Assembly (NCBI RefSeq): GCF_042138895.1
Contig: NZ_JBHIKW010000002.1
Span: 434,001-498,000 of the forward strand
Direction of reading: 5' to 3'
Source: Cedecea selenatireducens
GTDB lineage: Bacteria; Pseudomonadota; Gammaproteobacteria; Enterobacterales; Enterobacteriaceae
DNA length: 64,000 nucleotides
In this document: piece after piece, positions 5,197 through 13,837 of the stretch
How the letters are laid out: every line of letters begins with the position of its first letter
How positions within the stretch are numbered: the stretch's first letter is position 1
The notes under the pieces: model-generated
Seen by the model: only the letters and a program-made list of their open reading frames with translations
Databases searched by the model: none
Told to the model about the DNA's origin: nothing
Position numbers and translations under genes: made by a program

Positions 5197-6753
5197 CGGC
5201 GGTTTACCTGAAATATCGTAAACCACGCGGGAGATGCCGTTCACTTCGTTGATGATGCGGTTGGACACGCGGCCGAGGAAGTCATACGGCAGGTGCGCCC
5301 AGTGCGCGGTCATGAAGTCGATGGTTTCTACCGCACGCAGGGAAACAACCCAGTCGTACTTGCGGCCATCGCCCATTACGCCCACGGAACGGACCGGCAG
5401 GAACACGGTGAACGCCTGGCTCACTTTGTTGTACAGGTCGGCTTTGTGCAGCTCTTCGATGAAGATAGCGTCGGCGCGGCGCAGCAGGTCGCAGTACTCT
5501 TTCTTCACTTCGCCCAGCACGCGAACGCCAAGGCCCGGGCCCGGGAACGGGTGGCGGTAAAGCATGTCGTACGGCAGGCCCAGCTCGAGGCCGATTTTAC
5601 GCACTTCATCTTTGAACAGCTCACGCAGCGGCTCAACCAGGCCCATCTTCATCTCTTTCGGCAGGCCGCCCACGTTGTGGTGAGATTTGATGACGTGTGC
5701 TTTGCCGGTCGCGGAGGCCGCAGACTCGATAACGTCAGGGTAGATGGTGCCCTGCGCCAGCCATTTAACGTCTTCCAGCTTCAGCGCTTCTTCGTCGAAC
5801 ACTTCCACGAACACGCGACCGATGATCTTACGCTTGGCTTCCGGGTCGTTCTCGCCCGCCAGCGCGGTCAGGAAGCGCTCTTCGCCCTCAACGTGAACGA
5901 TGTTCAGGCCGAAGTGGTCGCCGAACATGTCCATTACCTGAGCGGCTTCGTTCAGGCGCAGCAGGCCGTTATCCACAAATACGCAGGTCAGGTTTTTGCC
6001 GATGGCGCGGTGCAGCAGCATCGCGGTCACGGAGGAGTCAACGCCGCCGGACAGGCCGAGGATAACTTTGTCGTTACCGACCTGCTCGCGAATGCGGACG
6101 ATCGCATCTTCGATGATTTTTGCCGGGGTCCACAGCGCTTCGCAGCCGCAGATTTCCAGTACAAAACGCTCCAGCAGACGCTGGCCCTGACGGGTGTGGG
6201 TCACTTCCGGGTGGAACTGCACGCCGTAGAAGCGTTTTTCTTCGTTGGCCATAATGGCAAACGGACAGGTTTCGGTGCTGGCAACGGTCACGAAGTCGGA
6301 CGGGATGGCGGTGACTTTGTCGCCGTGGCTCATCCAGACGTCCAGCAGCGGTTGACCTGCTGCGCTCAGGGAGTCTTCGATGCCGCGAACCAGCGCGCTG
6401 TCGGTTTTCACTTCAACCTGCGCGTAGCCAAACTCACGCTCGGTAGAGCTTTCAACGTGGCCGCCCAGCTGCATGGCCATGGTCTGCATGCCGTAGCAAA
6501 CGCCGAACACCGGTACGCCGGCGGTGAACACATACTCTGGCGCACGCGGGCTGTTTTCTTCGGTGGTGCTTTCCGGGCCGCCGGAGAGAATGATGCCGCT
6601 TGGGTTGAACTCACGAATTTGAGCTTCGGTAACATCCCATGCCCACAGTTCGCAGTAAACGCCCAGCTCACGGACGCGGCGCGCCACCAGCTGAGTGTAC
6701 TGAGAACCGAAGTCGAGGATCAGGATGCGATGTTTATGAATGTTTTCCGTCAT
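5176..6753 (-). CDS. guaA: GMP synthase (glutamine-hydrolysing)
   Basis: Converts XMP to GMP using ATP and glutamine, the last step of guanine nucleotide synthesis, in the cytoplasm. At 525 residues it equals E. coli GuaA. Domains in order: class I glutamine amidotransferase (about 9-200) with nucleophile Cys86 in GVCYGM and the His/Glu pair in QFHPEV; ATP-pyrophosphatase domain with the P-loop LGLSGGVDSS (about 230); C-terminal dimerisation domain ending in PATIEWE. It follows guaB with a 67-base spacer carrying a hairpin, so the two are co-transcribed from the guaB promoter. The last codons lie in an inverted repeat at the island junction, but the protein is intact. Confidence 0.98.
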   Translation of the reverse strand: MTENIHKHRILILDFGSQYTQLVARRVRELGVYCELWAWDVTEAQIREFNPSGIILSGGPESTTEENSPRAPEYVFTAGVPVFGVCYGMQTMAMQLGGHVESSTEREFGYAQVEVKTDSALVRGIEDSLSAAGQPLLDVWMSHGDKVTAIPSDFVTVASTETCPFAIMANEEKRFYGVQFHPEVTHTRQGQRLLERFVLEICGCEALWTPAKIIEDAIVRIREQVGNDKVILGLSGGVDSSVTAMLLHRAIGKNLTCVFVDNGLLRLNEAAQVMDMFGDHFGLNIVHVEGEERFLTALAGENDPEAKRKIIGRVFVEVFDEEALKLEDVKWLAQGTIYPDVIESAASATGKAHVIKSHHNVGGLPKEMKMGLVEPLRELFKDEVRKIGLELGLPYDMLYRHPFPGPGLGVRVLGEVKKEYCDLLRRADAIFIEELHKADLYNKVSQAFTVFLPVRSVGVMGDGRKYDWVVSLRAVETIDFMTAHWAHLPYDFLGRVSNRIINEVNGISRVVYDISGKPPATIEWE

Positions 6754-6792
6754 TGACGTTAATTCCGAGGCAAGTGAAACGAGAATATAAAG

Positions 6793-6813
6793 AGCCCGGC
6801 GCGTGGCCGGGCT
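6793..6813 (-). terminator. Hairpin between guaB and guaA (possible attenuator)
   Basis: An 8-bp GC-rich stem, AGCCCGGC/GCCGGGCT, with a 5-base loop lies 8 bases after the guaB stop. On the minus strand it is followed by CTTTATATT, a poor T-tract, so it is more likely an mRNA-stabilising or partly terminating element within the operon than a full terminator. Confidence 0.5.
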
Positions 6814-6820
6814 AGTGAAA

Positions 6821-8287
6821 TCAGGAGCCCATGCGGTAGTTCGGAGACTCTTTAGTGATGGTCACGTCGTGGACGTGGCTTTCCTGGATACCGGCACCGC
6901 TGATGCGTACGAATTCCGCTTTGGTACGCAGCGCGTCGATAGTACCACAGCCGGTCAGGCCCATACAGGAACGCAGGCCGCCCATCTGCTGGTGAACGAT
7001 CTCTTTCAGGCGGCCTTTATACGCTACGCGGCCTTCGATACCTTCCGGCACCAGTTTGTCTGCTGCGTTGTCGGTCTGGAAGTAACGGTCGGAAGAGCCT
7101 TTGGACATCGCGCCCAGAGAACCCATGCCGCGGTAGGATTTGAAAGCACGGCCCTGGTAGAGTTCGATTTCGCCCGGAGACTCTTCGGTACCTGCCAGCA
7201 TGCCGCCAACCATTACCGCAGCTGCGCCAGCGGCGATAGCTTTAGCGATGTCGCCGGAGAAGCGGATCCCGCCGTCGGCGATGACCGGAATGCCGGTACC
7301 TTCCAGCGCTTCAACCGCGTCGGCCACAGCAGTAATCTGCGGTACGCCAACGCCGGTAACGATACGAGTGGTACAGATGGAGCCAGGACCGATACCGACC
7401 TTAACCGCGCTGCAACCAGCGTCCGCCAGAGCACGTGCGCCAGCGGCGGTTGCTACGTTACCGCCGATGATTTGCAGGTCAGGATATTTAGCACGGGTTT
7501 CACGAATACGTTGCAGAACGCCTTCGGAGTGGCCGTGAGAGGAGTCAATCAGCAGAATATCAACGCCAGCGGCGACCAGCGCGTCAACACGCTCTTCGTT
7601 GCCTGCGCCTGCGCCAACCGCAGCCCCAACACGCAGACGGCCCTGCTCGTCTTTACAGGCGTTAGGTTTACGCTCTGCTTTCTGGAAGTCTTTAACGGTG
7701 ATCATGCCCAGCAGGTGGAACCCGCCGTCAACAACCAGCGCTTTCTCAACGCGTTTTTCGTGCATTTTAGACAGCACGACGTCGCGCGCTTCGCCTTCTT
7801 TCACGGTAACCAGACGCTCTTTCGGGGTCATGTACACGCTAACAGGCTGGCTCAGGTCGGTCACGAAGCGCACGTCACGGCCGGTGATGATGCCGACCAG
7901 TTCGTTTTCTTCGGTCACTACCGGGTAACCGGCAAAGCCGTTACGCTCGGTTAATTCTTTCACTTCACGCAGGGTGGTCGTTGGCAGCACGGTTTGCGGG
8001 TCAGTTACGACGCCACTTTCGTGTTTCTTAACGCGCTTTACTTCTTCTGCCTGGCGTTCAATCGACATATTTTTGTGGATGAAACCAAGACCGCCTTCCT
8101 GCGCCAGGGCGATAGCCAGACGCGCTTCCGTCACGGTATCCATCGCTGCGGACAGCATAGGGATATTCAGACGAATAGTTTTGGTCAGTTGGGTGCCGAG
8201 ATCGGCCGTGTTCGGCAGAACAGTAGAGTGAGCTGGAACGAGGAGAACGTCGTCAAACGTCAGTGCTTCTTTAGCGATACGTAGCAT
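6821..8287 (-). CDS. guaB: IMP dehydrogenase
   Basis: Oxidises IMP to XMP with NAD+, the committed step to guanine nucleotides. At 488 residues it equals the E. coli enzyme. It has an (alpha/beta)8 barrel interrupted after about residue 90 by a pair of CBS domains (about 93-210), which bind nucleotides. The active-site loop GPGSICTTR contains the catalytic Cys (about 305), and YRGMGSLGAM and the mobile-flap region follow. It is first in the guaBA operon and divergent from xseA; the upstream region contains a sigma-70 promoter overlapped by a PurR-like box. Confidence 0.98.
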   Translation of the reverse strand: MLRIAKEALTFDDVLLVPAHSTVLPNTADLGTQLTKTIRLNIPMLSAAMDTVTEARLAIALAQEGGLGFIHKNMSIERQAEEVKRVKKHESGVVTDPQTVLPTTTLREVKELTERNGFAGYPVVTEENELVGIITGRDVRFVTDLSQPVSVYMTPKERLVTVKEGEARDVVLSKMHEKRVEKALVVDGGFHLLGMITVKDFQKAERKPNACKDEQGRLRVGAAVGAGAGNEERVDALVAAGVDILLIDSSHGHSEGVLQRIRETRAKYPDLQIIGGNVATAAGARALADAGCSAVKVGIGPGSICTTRIVTGVGVPQITAVADAVEALEGTGIPVIADGGIRFSGDIAKAIAAGAAAVMVGGMLAGTEESPGEIELYQGRAFKSYRGMGSLGAMSKGSSDRYFQTDNAADKLVPEGIEGRVAYKGRLKEIVHQQMGGLRSCMGLTGCGTIDALRTKAEFVRISGAGIQESHVHDVTITKESPNYRMGS

Positions 8288-8339
8288 GGCAATATCTCAA
8301 CCTGGGGGTGAATGAGAACAGATAAAATATTGCCGCGGC

Positions 8340-8368
8340 ATTATACAGAGCGTAAGCGATTGCATCCA
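8340..8368 (-). promoter_or_regulatory. guaB promoter with PurR box
   Basis: The minus strand carries TATAAT (8340-8345) preceded by ATGCAATCGCTTACGC (8350-8365), 11 of 16 matching the PurR consensus and at the place of the E. coli guaB operator. The -35 hexamer (TGGATG, 8363-8368) is weak and overlaps the box. Just after the -10, the GC-rich discriminator GCCGCGGC fits stringent control. Confidence 0.8.
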
Positions 8369-8457
8369 CACTTTTTTCGCAAAACTCCTTGCTAATAGCG
8401 CACCGGGCTGTAGTATCGACCTATTAACCTGCTGATTTAGAATTTGATCCAGCTCAC

Positions 8458-9843
8458 ATGTCGACACTGAATCCCCCTTCAATTTTTACCGTTTCTCGCC
8501 TGAATCAGACGGTGCGTTTGCTGCTGGAGCAGGAAATGGGGCAGGTCTGGATCAGCGGTGAAATCTCCAACTTCAGCCAGCCCTCTTCGGGCCACTGGTA
8601 CTTCACGCTAAAAGACGACACCGCCCAGGTTCGCTGCGCGATGTTCCGTAACAGCAATCGCCGCGTGACCTTCCGCCCGCAGCACGGGCAGCAGGTGTTA
8701 GTGCGCGCTAACATCACCCTTTACGAACCACGCGGCGACTATCAGATTATTGTCGAAAGCATGCAGCCCGCCGGTGAAGGGCTGTTGCAGCAGCAGTACG
8801 AGCAGCTCAAGCAGAAGCTGAGCGCTGAAGGTCTTTTCGACCAGCTGCACAAGCAGGCCCTGCCCGCTCCGGCTCGCCAGGTCGGCGTTATTACCTCTAA
8901 AACCGGCGCGGCCCTGCACGACGTTCTGCACGTATTACAGCGCCGCGATCCGTCCCTGCCGGTCATCATTTACCCGACTGCCGTTCAGGGCGCAGACGCC
9001 CCGCTGCAAATCGTGCGAGCTATTGAACTTGCTAACCTGCGCAACGAGTGTGACGTGCTAATTGTCGGGCGCGGCGGCGGCTCGCTGGAAGATTTGTGGA
9101 GCTTTAACGATGAGCGAGTTGCGCGGGCAATTTTCGCAAGCAAGATCCCGGTCGTTAGCGCCGTAGGGCATGAAACTGACGTCACGATCGCCGATTTTGT
9201 CGCTGATTTACGGGCGCCTACGCCTTCCGCCGCGGCGGAAATCGTCAGCCGCAATCAGCTCGAATTACTGCGCCAAATCCAGTCTCAACAGCAGCGTATG
9301 GAAATGGCGATGGACTATTACCTCGCCCAGCGCTCGCGGCGGTTTACCCAGCTGCATCATCGCCTGCAGCAGCAGCATCCTCAGCTACGTTTAGCTCGCC
9401 AGCAAACCACGCTTGAACGCCTGCGCCAGCGCCTGAACGTGGCCATCGACGGCAAAATGCGCCGGGCAACCCAGCAGCAGCTACGCCTTAGCCAGCGCCT
9501 TAACCAGCAGCAGCCTCAGGCACGCATTCACCGCGCCCAGTCTCGCTTACAGCAGTTGGAATACCGCCTGTCGCAGTTAGTGAGCGCTCAGCTCAGCCAG
9601 ACAAAACAGCGCTTCGGCACCGCGCTCGCCCAACTGGAAGCCGTCAGCCCGCTGGCGACGCTCGCGCGCGGCTACAGCGTGACGACCGCCGAAGACGGCA
9701 AAGTGCTGAAGAAAACCAAACAGGTGAAGTCCGGGGACACGCTGACCACGCGCCTGGATGACGGCTGGGTTGAAAGTCAGGTGACGGGCATTAAACCGGT
9801 GAAAGCGCCGCGTAAGCGTAAGCCAGCGGCGAAAGACGAATAA
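8458..9843 (+). CDS. xseA: Exonuclease VII large subunit
   Basis: Catalytic subunit of the single-strand-specific exonuclease VII, which with several XseB subunits degrades single-stranded DNA in repair and recombination. The protein has 461 residues (E. coli 456). An N-terminal OB-fold (about 20-105, WISGEISNFSQPSSGHWYFTLKD) is followed by the exonuclease domain (GVITSKTGAALHD, then GRGGGSLEDLW and VGHETDVTIADFVADLRAPTPSAAAE), a long Gln/Arg-rich coiled coil (about 265-390) that binds XseB, and a C-terminal segment. It is divergent from guaB; the ribosome-binding site is weak. Confidence 0.97.
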   Translation: MSTLNPPSIFTVSRLNQTVRLLLEQEMGQVWISGEISNFSQPSSGHWYFTLKDDTAQVRCAMFRNSNRRVTFRPQHGQQVLVRANITLYEPRGDYQIIVESMQPAGEGLLQQQYEQLKQKLSAEGLFDQLHKQALPAPARQVGVITSKTGAALHDVLHVLQRRDPSLPVIIYPTAVQGADAPLQIVRAIELANLRNECDVLIVGRGGGSLEDLWSFNDERVARAIFASKIPVVSAVGHETDVTIADFVADLRAPTPSAAAEIVSRNQLELLRQIQSQQQRMEMAMDYYLAQRSRRFTQLHHRLQQQHPQLRLARQQTTLERLRQRLNVAIDGKMRRATQQQLRLSQRLNQQQPQARIHRAQSRLQQLEYRLSQLVSAQLSQTKQRFGTALAQLEAVSPLATLARGYSVTTAEDGKVLKKTKQVKSGDTLTTRLDDGWVESQVTGIKPVKAPRKRKPAAKDE

Positions 9844-9848
9844 GCCGT

Positions 9849-10070
9849 TCAGAGCGCAGTGGAAATAAATTCCACGCGCTTTTTAGAAATCAGCCCGTGG
9901 CCGTTCTGGCAGAAATAATCCACCGCCCCACACGCCTTCAGCACCTGCAACGGTTTATGGCAGTCCGGGCAAAGTGCCTCCAGACGGAAATCTTTGCCGC
10001 AGGCATCACAGTGCGCGCCGCCGTCCGTTTGTCTCAGTTCGTTTCTACACTCGGGGCAATTAAGCATCAT
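9849..10070 (-). CDS. yfgJ: Zinc-ribbon protein YfgJ
   Basis: A 73-residue protein with paired cysteine knuckles: CPEC and CDAC near the N-terminus, CPDC in the middle, then C-x9-C and a His (QNGHGL). The segment CHKPLQVLKACGAVDYFC is nearly invariant in YfgJ (DUF1407). Function is unknown; the fold suggests two zinc ribbons. Two adjacent ATGs (10070 and 10067) follow a strong GGGAGGGAAGG; the second gives better spacing, so the protein may be one residue shorter. It is convergent with xseA with only 5 bases between the stops. Confidence 0.9.
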   Translation of the reverse strand: MMLNCPECRNELRQTDGGAHCDACGKDFRLEALCPDCHKPLQVLKACGAVDYFCQNGHGLISKKRVEFISTAL

Positions 10071-10154
10071 CCTTCCCTCCCGCTAAGTCATTAATGGGCC
10101 CCATTATATACCCATAACGTTCAGATGGATTCACTTCGCTATTGTGCAAAAGGC

Positions 10155-10170
10155 TGGCAAGTTTAGCGCA
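10155..10170 (+). promoter_or_regulatory. Possible sigma-54 promoter of the amidase operon
   Basis: TGGCAA-N5-GCGCA keeps the GG and GC dinucleotides of -24/-12 promoters at the correct spacing, but the -12 half lacks the preferred TT. TGCACC at 10175-10180 equals an NtrC half-site, though it lies downstream of the element. A near-direct repeat GTATCCAGAC (10218-10227) and GTATCCCAGAC (10230-10240) may be the operator of a separate regulator. All are candidates only; nitrogen control would fit the enzymes encoded. Confidence 0.25.
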
Positions 10171-10328
10171 TTAATGCACCGTTTTTGCCCAACCTGTTCC
10201 CTCGCTGATTAACGCTTGTATCCAGACTGGTATCCCAGACGGCGCTGCTGCTGAACCTTCAATTTTTTGAAGTCATTGGCATGATAATTGAATCACTCCC
10301 TTTACGTGGTCAATCGGGGAGGATTTTC

Positions 10329-11777
10329 ATGTTTGATGAGCTGTTAGATAAAGATGCCACTGCGCTTGCCGCACTGATTCGCTGTGGCGAGGTTTCAGCC
10401 CGGGAAGTTACTCAGGCAGCCATCGATCGCCAGCAGGCGCGTGAGCCCTTAATTCAGGCGTTTTGTACCCCAACGCCGGAACTCGCTCTGGCTCAGGCGA
10501 AAGCCGTCGATGCCAGGCGTGCCAGCGGGCAAACATTAGGTGCGCTGGCGGGCGTTCCCCTGGCGGTGAAAGACCTGATTTGTACCGCCGGAGTGAAAAC
10601 CACCTCAGGCTCTGCCGCCTACCAGGACTTTGTGCCGGAAGAGGACGATATCGCCGTGGAGCGCCTGCTGGCTGCGGATGCCATCCTGCTGGGTAAAACC
10701 ACCGCCCCCGAATTTGGCTACAGCGGCGTGGGGCACAATCCTCTGTTTCCTTCCCCACGTAACCCCTGGGATCTGAGCAAAACGCCCGGCGGCTCCAGCG
10801 CAGGCTCAGGTGCAGCGCTCGCTGCCCGGATGTGCACGATTGCGCTAGGCAGTGACGGCGGAGGCTCGGTGCGCATTCCGGCCGCTCACTGCGGCGTCTA
10901 TGGCCTGAAAGCTTCTATGGGGCGTGTGCCACTTTGGCCCGGCTGCCGCGACGAACGTTATCCGGGCGTTTCCAGCTGGGAGTCTTTGGAGCACATTGGG
11001 CCGATGACCCGCACCGTGCGGGATGCTGCGTTGATGATGTCACTGCTGGCCGGCCCGGATATGCGCGACCGCCACTCTATTCCCAGCTCTGACGTTGACT
11101 GGCTTACCTCGTTAGATAAGCCCTTGAGCGGCCTGCGGATCGCCTTTAGCGCCGATTTTGGTTACGTCGCCGTGGACAGCGAAGTTCGCCGGATAACGAC
11201 GGAAGCTGCGCGTCGTTTCGCGCGTGAGCTGGGCGCGGAGCTGGAAGAAGTTGACCCCGGCATCGCCGATGAAGTCTCGACGTTTGCCGCTCTGGTTGCC
11301 TTTGAAAGCGATCTGACCGGCATGCGAAAAATGCAGGCCGAACTGGGGCCGCGAATGTCGCCGCACCTGAGCGCCATGCTGCATCACACGTGGCGGGCCG
11401 AAACATTCACCGACGCGAATACCCGGCGTAAAAAAATCTGCAATCAGCTTTGGCGTTTTATGCAGCGCTATGACCTGCTGCTTTCCCCAACGCTCGCCGT
11501 GCCGCCGTTTCCGCTCAACATGCAGGGCCCGGAGGTCATCGACGGGCGCATGGTGAGAAGCGACCACTGGCTGTCGTTCTGCTTCCCGTTCAACTTTACC
11601 GGCCAGCCGGCTGCTTCGGTGCCCGCAGGCTTTACCGCAGACGGCCTGCCCGTCGGGCTGCAAATCGTGGGTCGTCACCTGGACGATGGCCTGGTGCTCG
11701 CGGCAAGCGCCGCTTTCGAGCGCATTCAACCATGGAATCACATCAGCCCTGCTTCACTCGGAGTTGTCCATGAATAA
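10329..11777 (+). CDS. Amidase-signature family hydrolase
   Basis: A 482-residue amidase with the Ser-cisSer-Lys triad: Lys81 (PLAVKDL), cis-Ser156 (GGSSAGSG) and nucleophile Ser180 (SDGGGSVRIP). The frame is open from 10281, but GGGAGG six bases before the ATG at 10329 sets the start there. The substrate cannot be read from sequence; relatives hydrolyse carboxylic amides, aryl-acylamides or, in the AtzE/AtzF branch, carboxybiuret and allophanate. It lacks the C-terminal domain of allophanate hydrolase AtzF. It overlaps the permease start by 8 bases, so the three-gene operon is translationally coupled. The operon is inserted between yfgJ and der, which are neighbours in E. coli. Confidence 0.9.
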   Translation: MFDELLDKDATALAALIRCGEVSAREVTQAAIDRQQAREPLIQAFCTPTPELALAQAKAVDARRASGQTLGALAGVPLAVKDLICTAGVKTTSGSAAYQDFVPEEDDIAVERLLAADAILLGKTTAPEFGYSGVGHNPLFPSPRNPWDLSKTPGGSSAGSGAALAARMCTIALGSDGGGSVRIPAAHCGVYGLKASMGRVPLWPGCRDERYPGVSSWESLEHIGPMTRTVRDAALMMSLLAGPDMRDRHSIPSSDVDWLTSLDKPLSGLRIAFSADFGYVAVDSEVRRITTEAARRFARELGAELEEVDPGIADEVSTFAALVAFESDLTGMRKMQAELGPRMSPHLSAMLHHTWRAETFTDANTRRKKICNQLWRFMQRYDLLLSPTLAVPPFPLNMQGPEVIDGRMVRSDHWLSFCFPFNFTGQPAASVPAGFTADGLPVGLQIVGRHLDDGLVLAASAAFERIQPWNHISPASLGVVHE

Positions 11778-13080
11778 GAAATCGTCCCCTGCCCTGGAGC
11801 AGGAATTTGAGCACGAGCCCGTGCCGCTTAGCCATCGCCATTCTACAGGCTCCGTCTCGGCGGTGTGGTTTGGTTTCCCTATGATCCTCACCAATGCGCT
11901 GTTTGGGGGCATCATCACCTGGTCTCTCGGCTTCTGGCCGGCCATTATTGCCATTCTTCTGGGCAACCTGGTGCTGTTTGCCTATGTGGGCTCCCTCAGC
12001 TGGTTTGCCGGGCAGACGGGCATGAACTTCGCCTTACAGGCAAAACGAACCTTCGGCACCAAAGGCTACATTTTGGTTTCTGGTTTTCTTTCCACGGTGG
12101 TGATTGGCTGGTATGCCTTCCAGACCGGCCTTACCGGCACGGTGATTAATCAGACCTTCGGCTGGAACGCGCTGGCGGTGACGGCGTTCGCCATCGTGCT
12201 CTACACCGGCGTCACGTTCCTGGGCGTTCGCGCGCTGTCGATTCTGGGCATGGTTGCTGCCCCGCTGTTTGTGGTGCTTGGCCTGGTGGCGCTGTGGCTG
12301 ATTAGCCAGCAGCATGATTTCAGCGCTGTCGTTCAGTGGCACGGCAGCCCCGCCGCTGTGGGCACCATGAGTATGGGCACTGCCGTTACCATGGTGGTGG
12401 CGGGCTTTGCTGATTCAGGTACCATGACCGCCGACTTCACCCGGTGGTCAAAAAACGGTAAATCCGCCGTGATTGCCGCCTTCTCGGCATTCCCCGTCGC
12501 CAACGTCATTTCTTATCTTTTTGGCGTGGTTATCGTGGCGGTGGGCGCGGCCGTCGACCCGGCGACCAACGGCGGGAACTTCCTGCCGATACTGATGGGG
12601 CACGGCGCTTTGCTGTCGGCCATCGCCTGCCTGTTCGTTTTTATCAACCTCGGCTCCGTCTGTACGCACTGCCTCTACAACGGTGCCGTGGGCTACAGCC
12701 ATCTTTTCCACAGCAAAATGCGGCTCTGGACGCTTATTCTGGGCGTTGCGGGCGGCGCGCTGGCGTTAGCGGGCGTGTGGTCTTACTTCCTTGAATGGCT
12801 GAGCCTGCTCGGCATTGTCGTGCCGCCGTTTGGCGCCGTGATGATCGTCGATTTGATTTTTATGGCCAAAATTAGCGAAACCCGTAAAACAAGCCGCATG
12901 CGTGGCAGCGCCTTTGCGGCCTGGGCTATCGGTAGCCTTTGCGCAGTGGTCGCTCACCTGCTGTTCCCGCAGTTTGGCGAAGCGGTCATTGGCCTGGTCA
13001 CCGCAGCAATCAGCTACACCCTGATAATGAAAATTAAAAATGAAGCCCCGGCGAGCATCATGGAGGGAAAAAATGCCTGA
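11770..13080 (+). CDS. NCS1 family permease (cytosine/purine-type)
   Basis: A 436-residue inner-membrane protein with about 12 hydrophobic segments, resembling CodB-type nucleobase:cation symporters: the N-terminal cytosolic part ends in the first helix at WFGFPMILTNALFGG, and helix 3 is preceded by RTFGTKGY. The start at 11770 is taken because it overlaps the amidase stop by 8 bases and gives a normal NCS1 N-terminus. Substrates in the family include cytosine, allantoin, hydantoin and uracil; here the neighbours suggest a ureide or amide nitrogen source. It overlaps the next gene by 8 bases. Confidence 0.88.
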   Translation: MNKKSSPALEQEFEHEPVPLSHRHSTGSVSAVWFGFPMILTNALFGGIITWSLGFWPAIIAILLGNLVLFAYVGSLSWFAGQTGMNFALQAKRTFGTKGYILVSGFLSTVVIGWYAFQTGLTGTVINQTFGWNALAVTAFAIVLYTGVTFLGVRALSILGMVAAPLFVVLGLVALWLISQQHDFSAVVQWHGSPAAVGTMSMGTAVTMVVAGFADSGTMTADFTRWSKNGKSAVIAAFSAFPVANVISYLFGVVIVAVGAAVDPATNGGNFLPILMGHGALLSAIACLFVFINLGSVCTHCLYNGAVGYSHLFHSKMRLWTLILGVAGGALALAGVWSYFLEWLSLLGIVVPPFGAVMIVDLIFMAKISETRKTSRMRGSAFAAWAIGSLCAVVAHLLFPQFGEAVIGLVTAAISYTLIMKIKNEAPASIMEGKNA

Positions 13081-13780
13081 TTACACCGTTAACTCAACGC
13101 CGTACGCCTGGCCCTTTGACGGCCACTACAGCGCCCACGACACCGCGCTGATCGTCATCGATATGCAGACCGATTTTTGCGGCAAAGGTGGTTACGTCGA
13201 CAGTATGGGCTATGACATTGCGCTGACGCGGGCACCGATAAAACCGCTCCAGCAGGTACTGGCCCGCCTGCGCGAGCTGGGCTTTCCGATTATTCATACC
13301 CGCGAGGGACATCGCCCTGATTTAAGCGATTTGCCGGCGAATAAGCGCTGGCGTTCAAAACGTATGAACGCAGAAATCGGCGCGGCGGGCCCTTGTGGCC
13401 GCATTCTGGTACGCGGGGAGCCTGGCTGGGAAATCATTCCGGAACTGGCCCCGCTCGAAGGGGAAGTGATTATTGATAAGCCTGGAAAAGGGTCGTTTTA
13501 CGCCACCGATCTGGAACTGATTCTACGCAGCCGGGGGATCCGCAACCTGATACTGAGCGGCATTACGACGGATGTTTGCGTGCATACCACGCTGCGTGAA
13601 GCCAACGACAGAGGCTTTGAATGCCTGGTACTGACCGATTGCTGTGCGGCCACGAAACGGAAACACCACGAAGCGGCATTAAGCATGATTCATATGCAGG
13701 GCGGGATTTTTGGTGCAGTGGCGAGTTCAGAGGTTTTACTGGAAGGGCTTGCCAGCAAAACATCCGCGCTGGCAGTTTAA
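13073..13780 (+). CDS. Isochorismatase-fold cysteine hydrolase, biuret-hydrolase-like
   Basis: A 235-residue member of the cysteine hydrolase family with the catalytic triad Asp30 (VIDMQTDFCGKGGYVD), Lys (IIDKPGKGSFY, near 140) and Cys (GITTDVCVHTT, near 170). The stretches HTREGHRPDL, LPANKRWRS and GEPGWEIIPEL are, as I recall them, features of biuret amidohydrolase BiuH, which makes allophanate and ammonia; ureidoacrylate hydrolase RutB is a more distant relative. GGAGGG precedes the ATG by 5 bases and the start overlaps the permease stop by 8. Together the operon would import a ureide-like compound and release ammonia in two steps; substrate identity is inferred. Confidence 0.82.
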   Translation: MPDYTVNSTPYAWPFDGHYSAHDTALIVIDMQTDFCGKGGYVDSMGYDIALTRAPIKPLQQVLARLRELGFPIIHTREGHRPDLSDLPANKRWRSKRMNAEIGAAGPCGRILVRGEPGWEIIPELAPLEGEVIIDKPGKGSFYATDLELILRSRGIRNLILSGITTDVCVHTTLREANDRGFECLVLTDCCAATKRKHHEAALSMIHMQGGIFGAVASSEVLLEGLASKTSALAV

Positions 13781-13788
13781 CCTTTAAA

Positions 13789-13823
13789 CCGATGAGCTCC
13801 CCTTCTGCCGGGGAGCTCATCGG
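13789..13823. terminator. Bidirectional hairpin between the amidase operon and der
   Basis: Perfect 14-bp arms, CCGATGAGCTCCCC (13789-13802) and its complement (13810-13823), with a 7-base loop lie between the convergent operons. Neither side has a strong T-tract, but the position and stability support transcription termination. Confidence 0.65.
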
Positions 13824-13837
13824 CTATCAATCAGGGC

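Noticed and set aside
5293..6756. 487-codon open frame antisense to guaA
   Set aside because: Its translation is rich in His, Val and Gln and mirrors GC-biased codons of guaA; no ribosome-binding site or domain. The same applies to long antisense frames at 6803-7954, 15605-16633, 32633-33760, 54679-55806 and 60718-61665.
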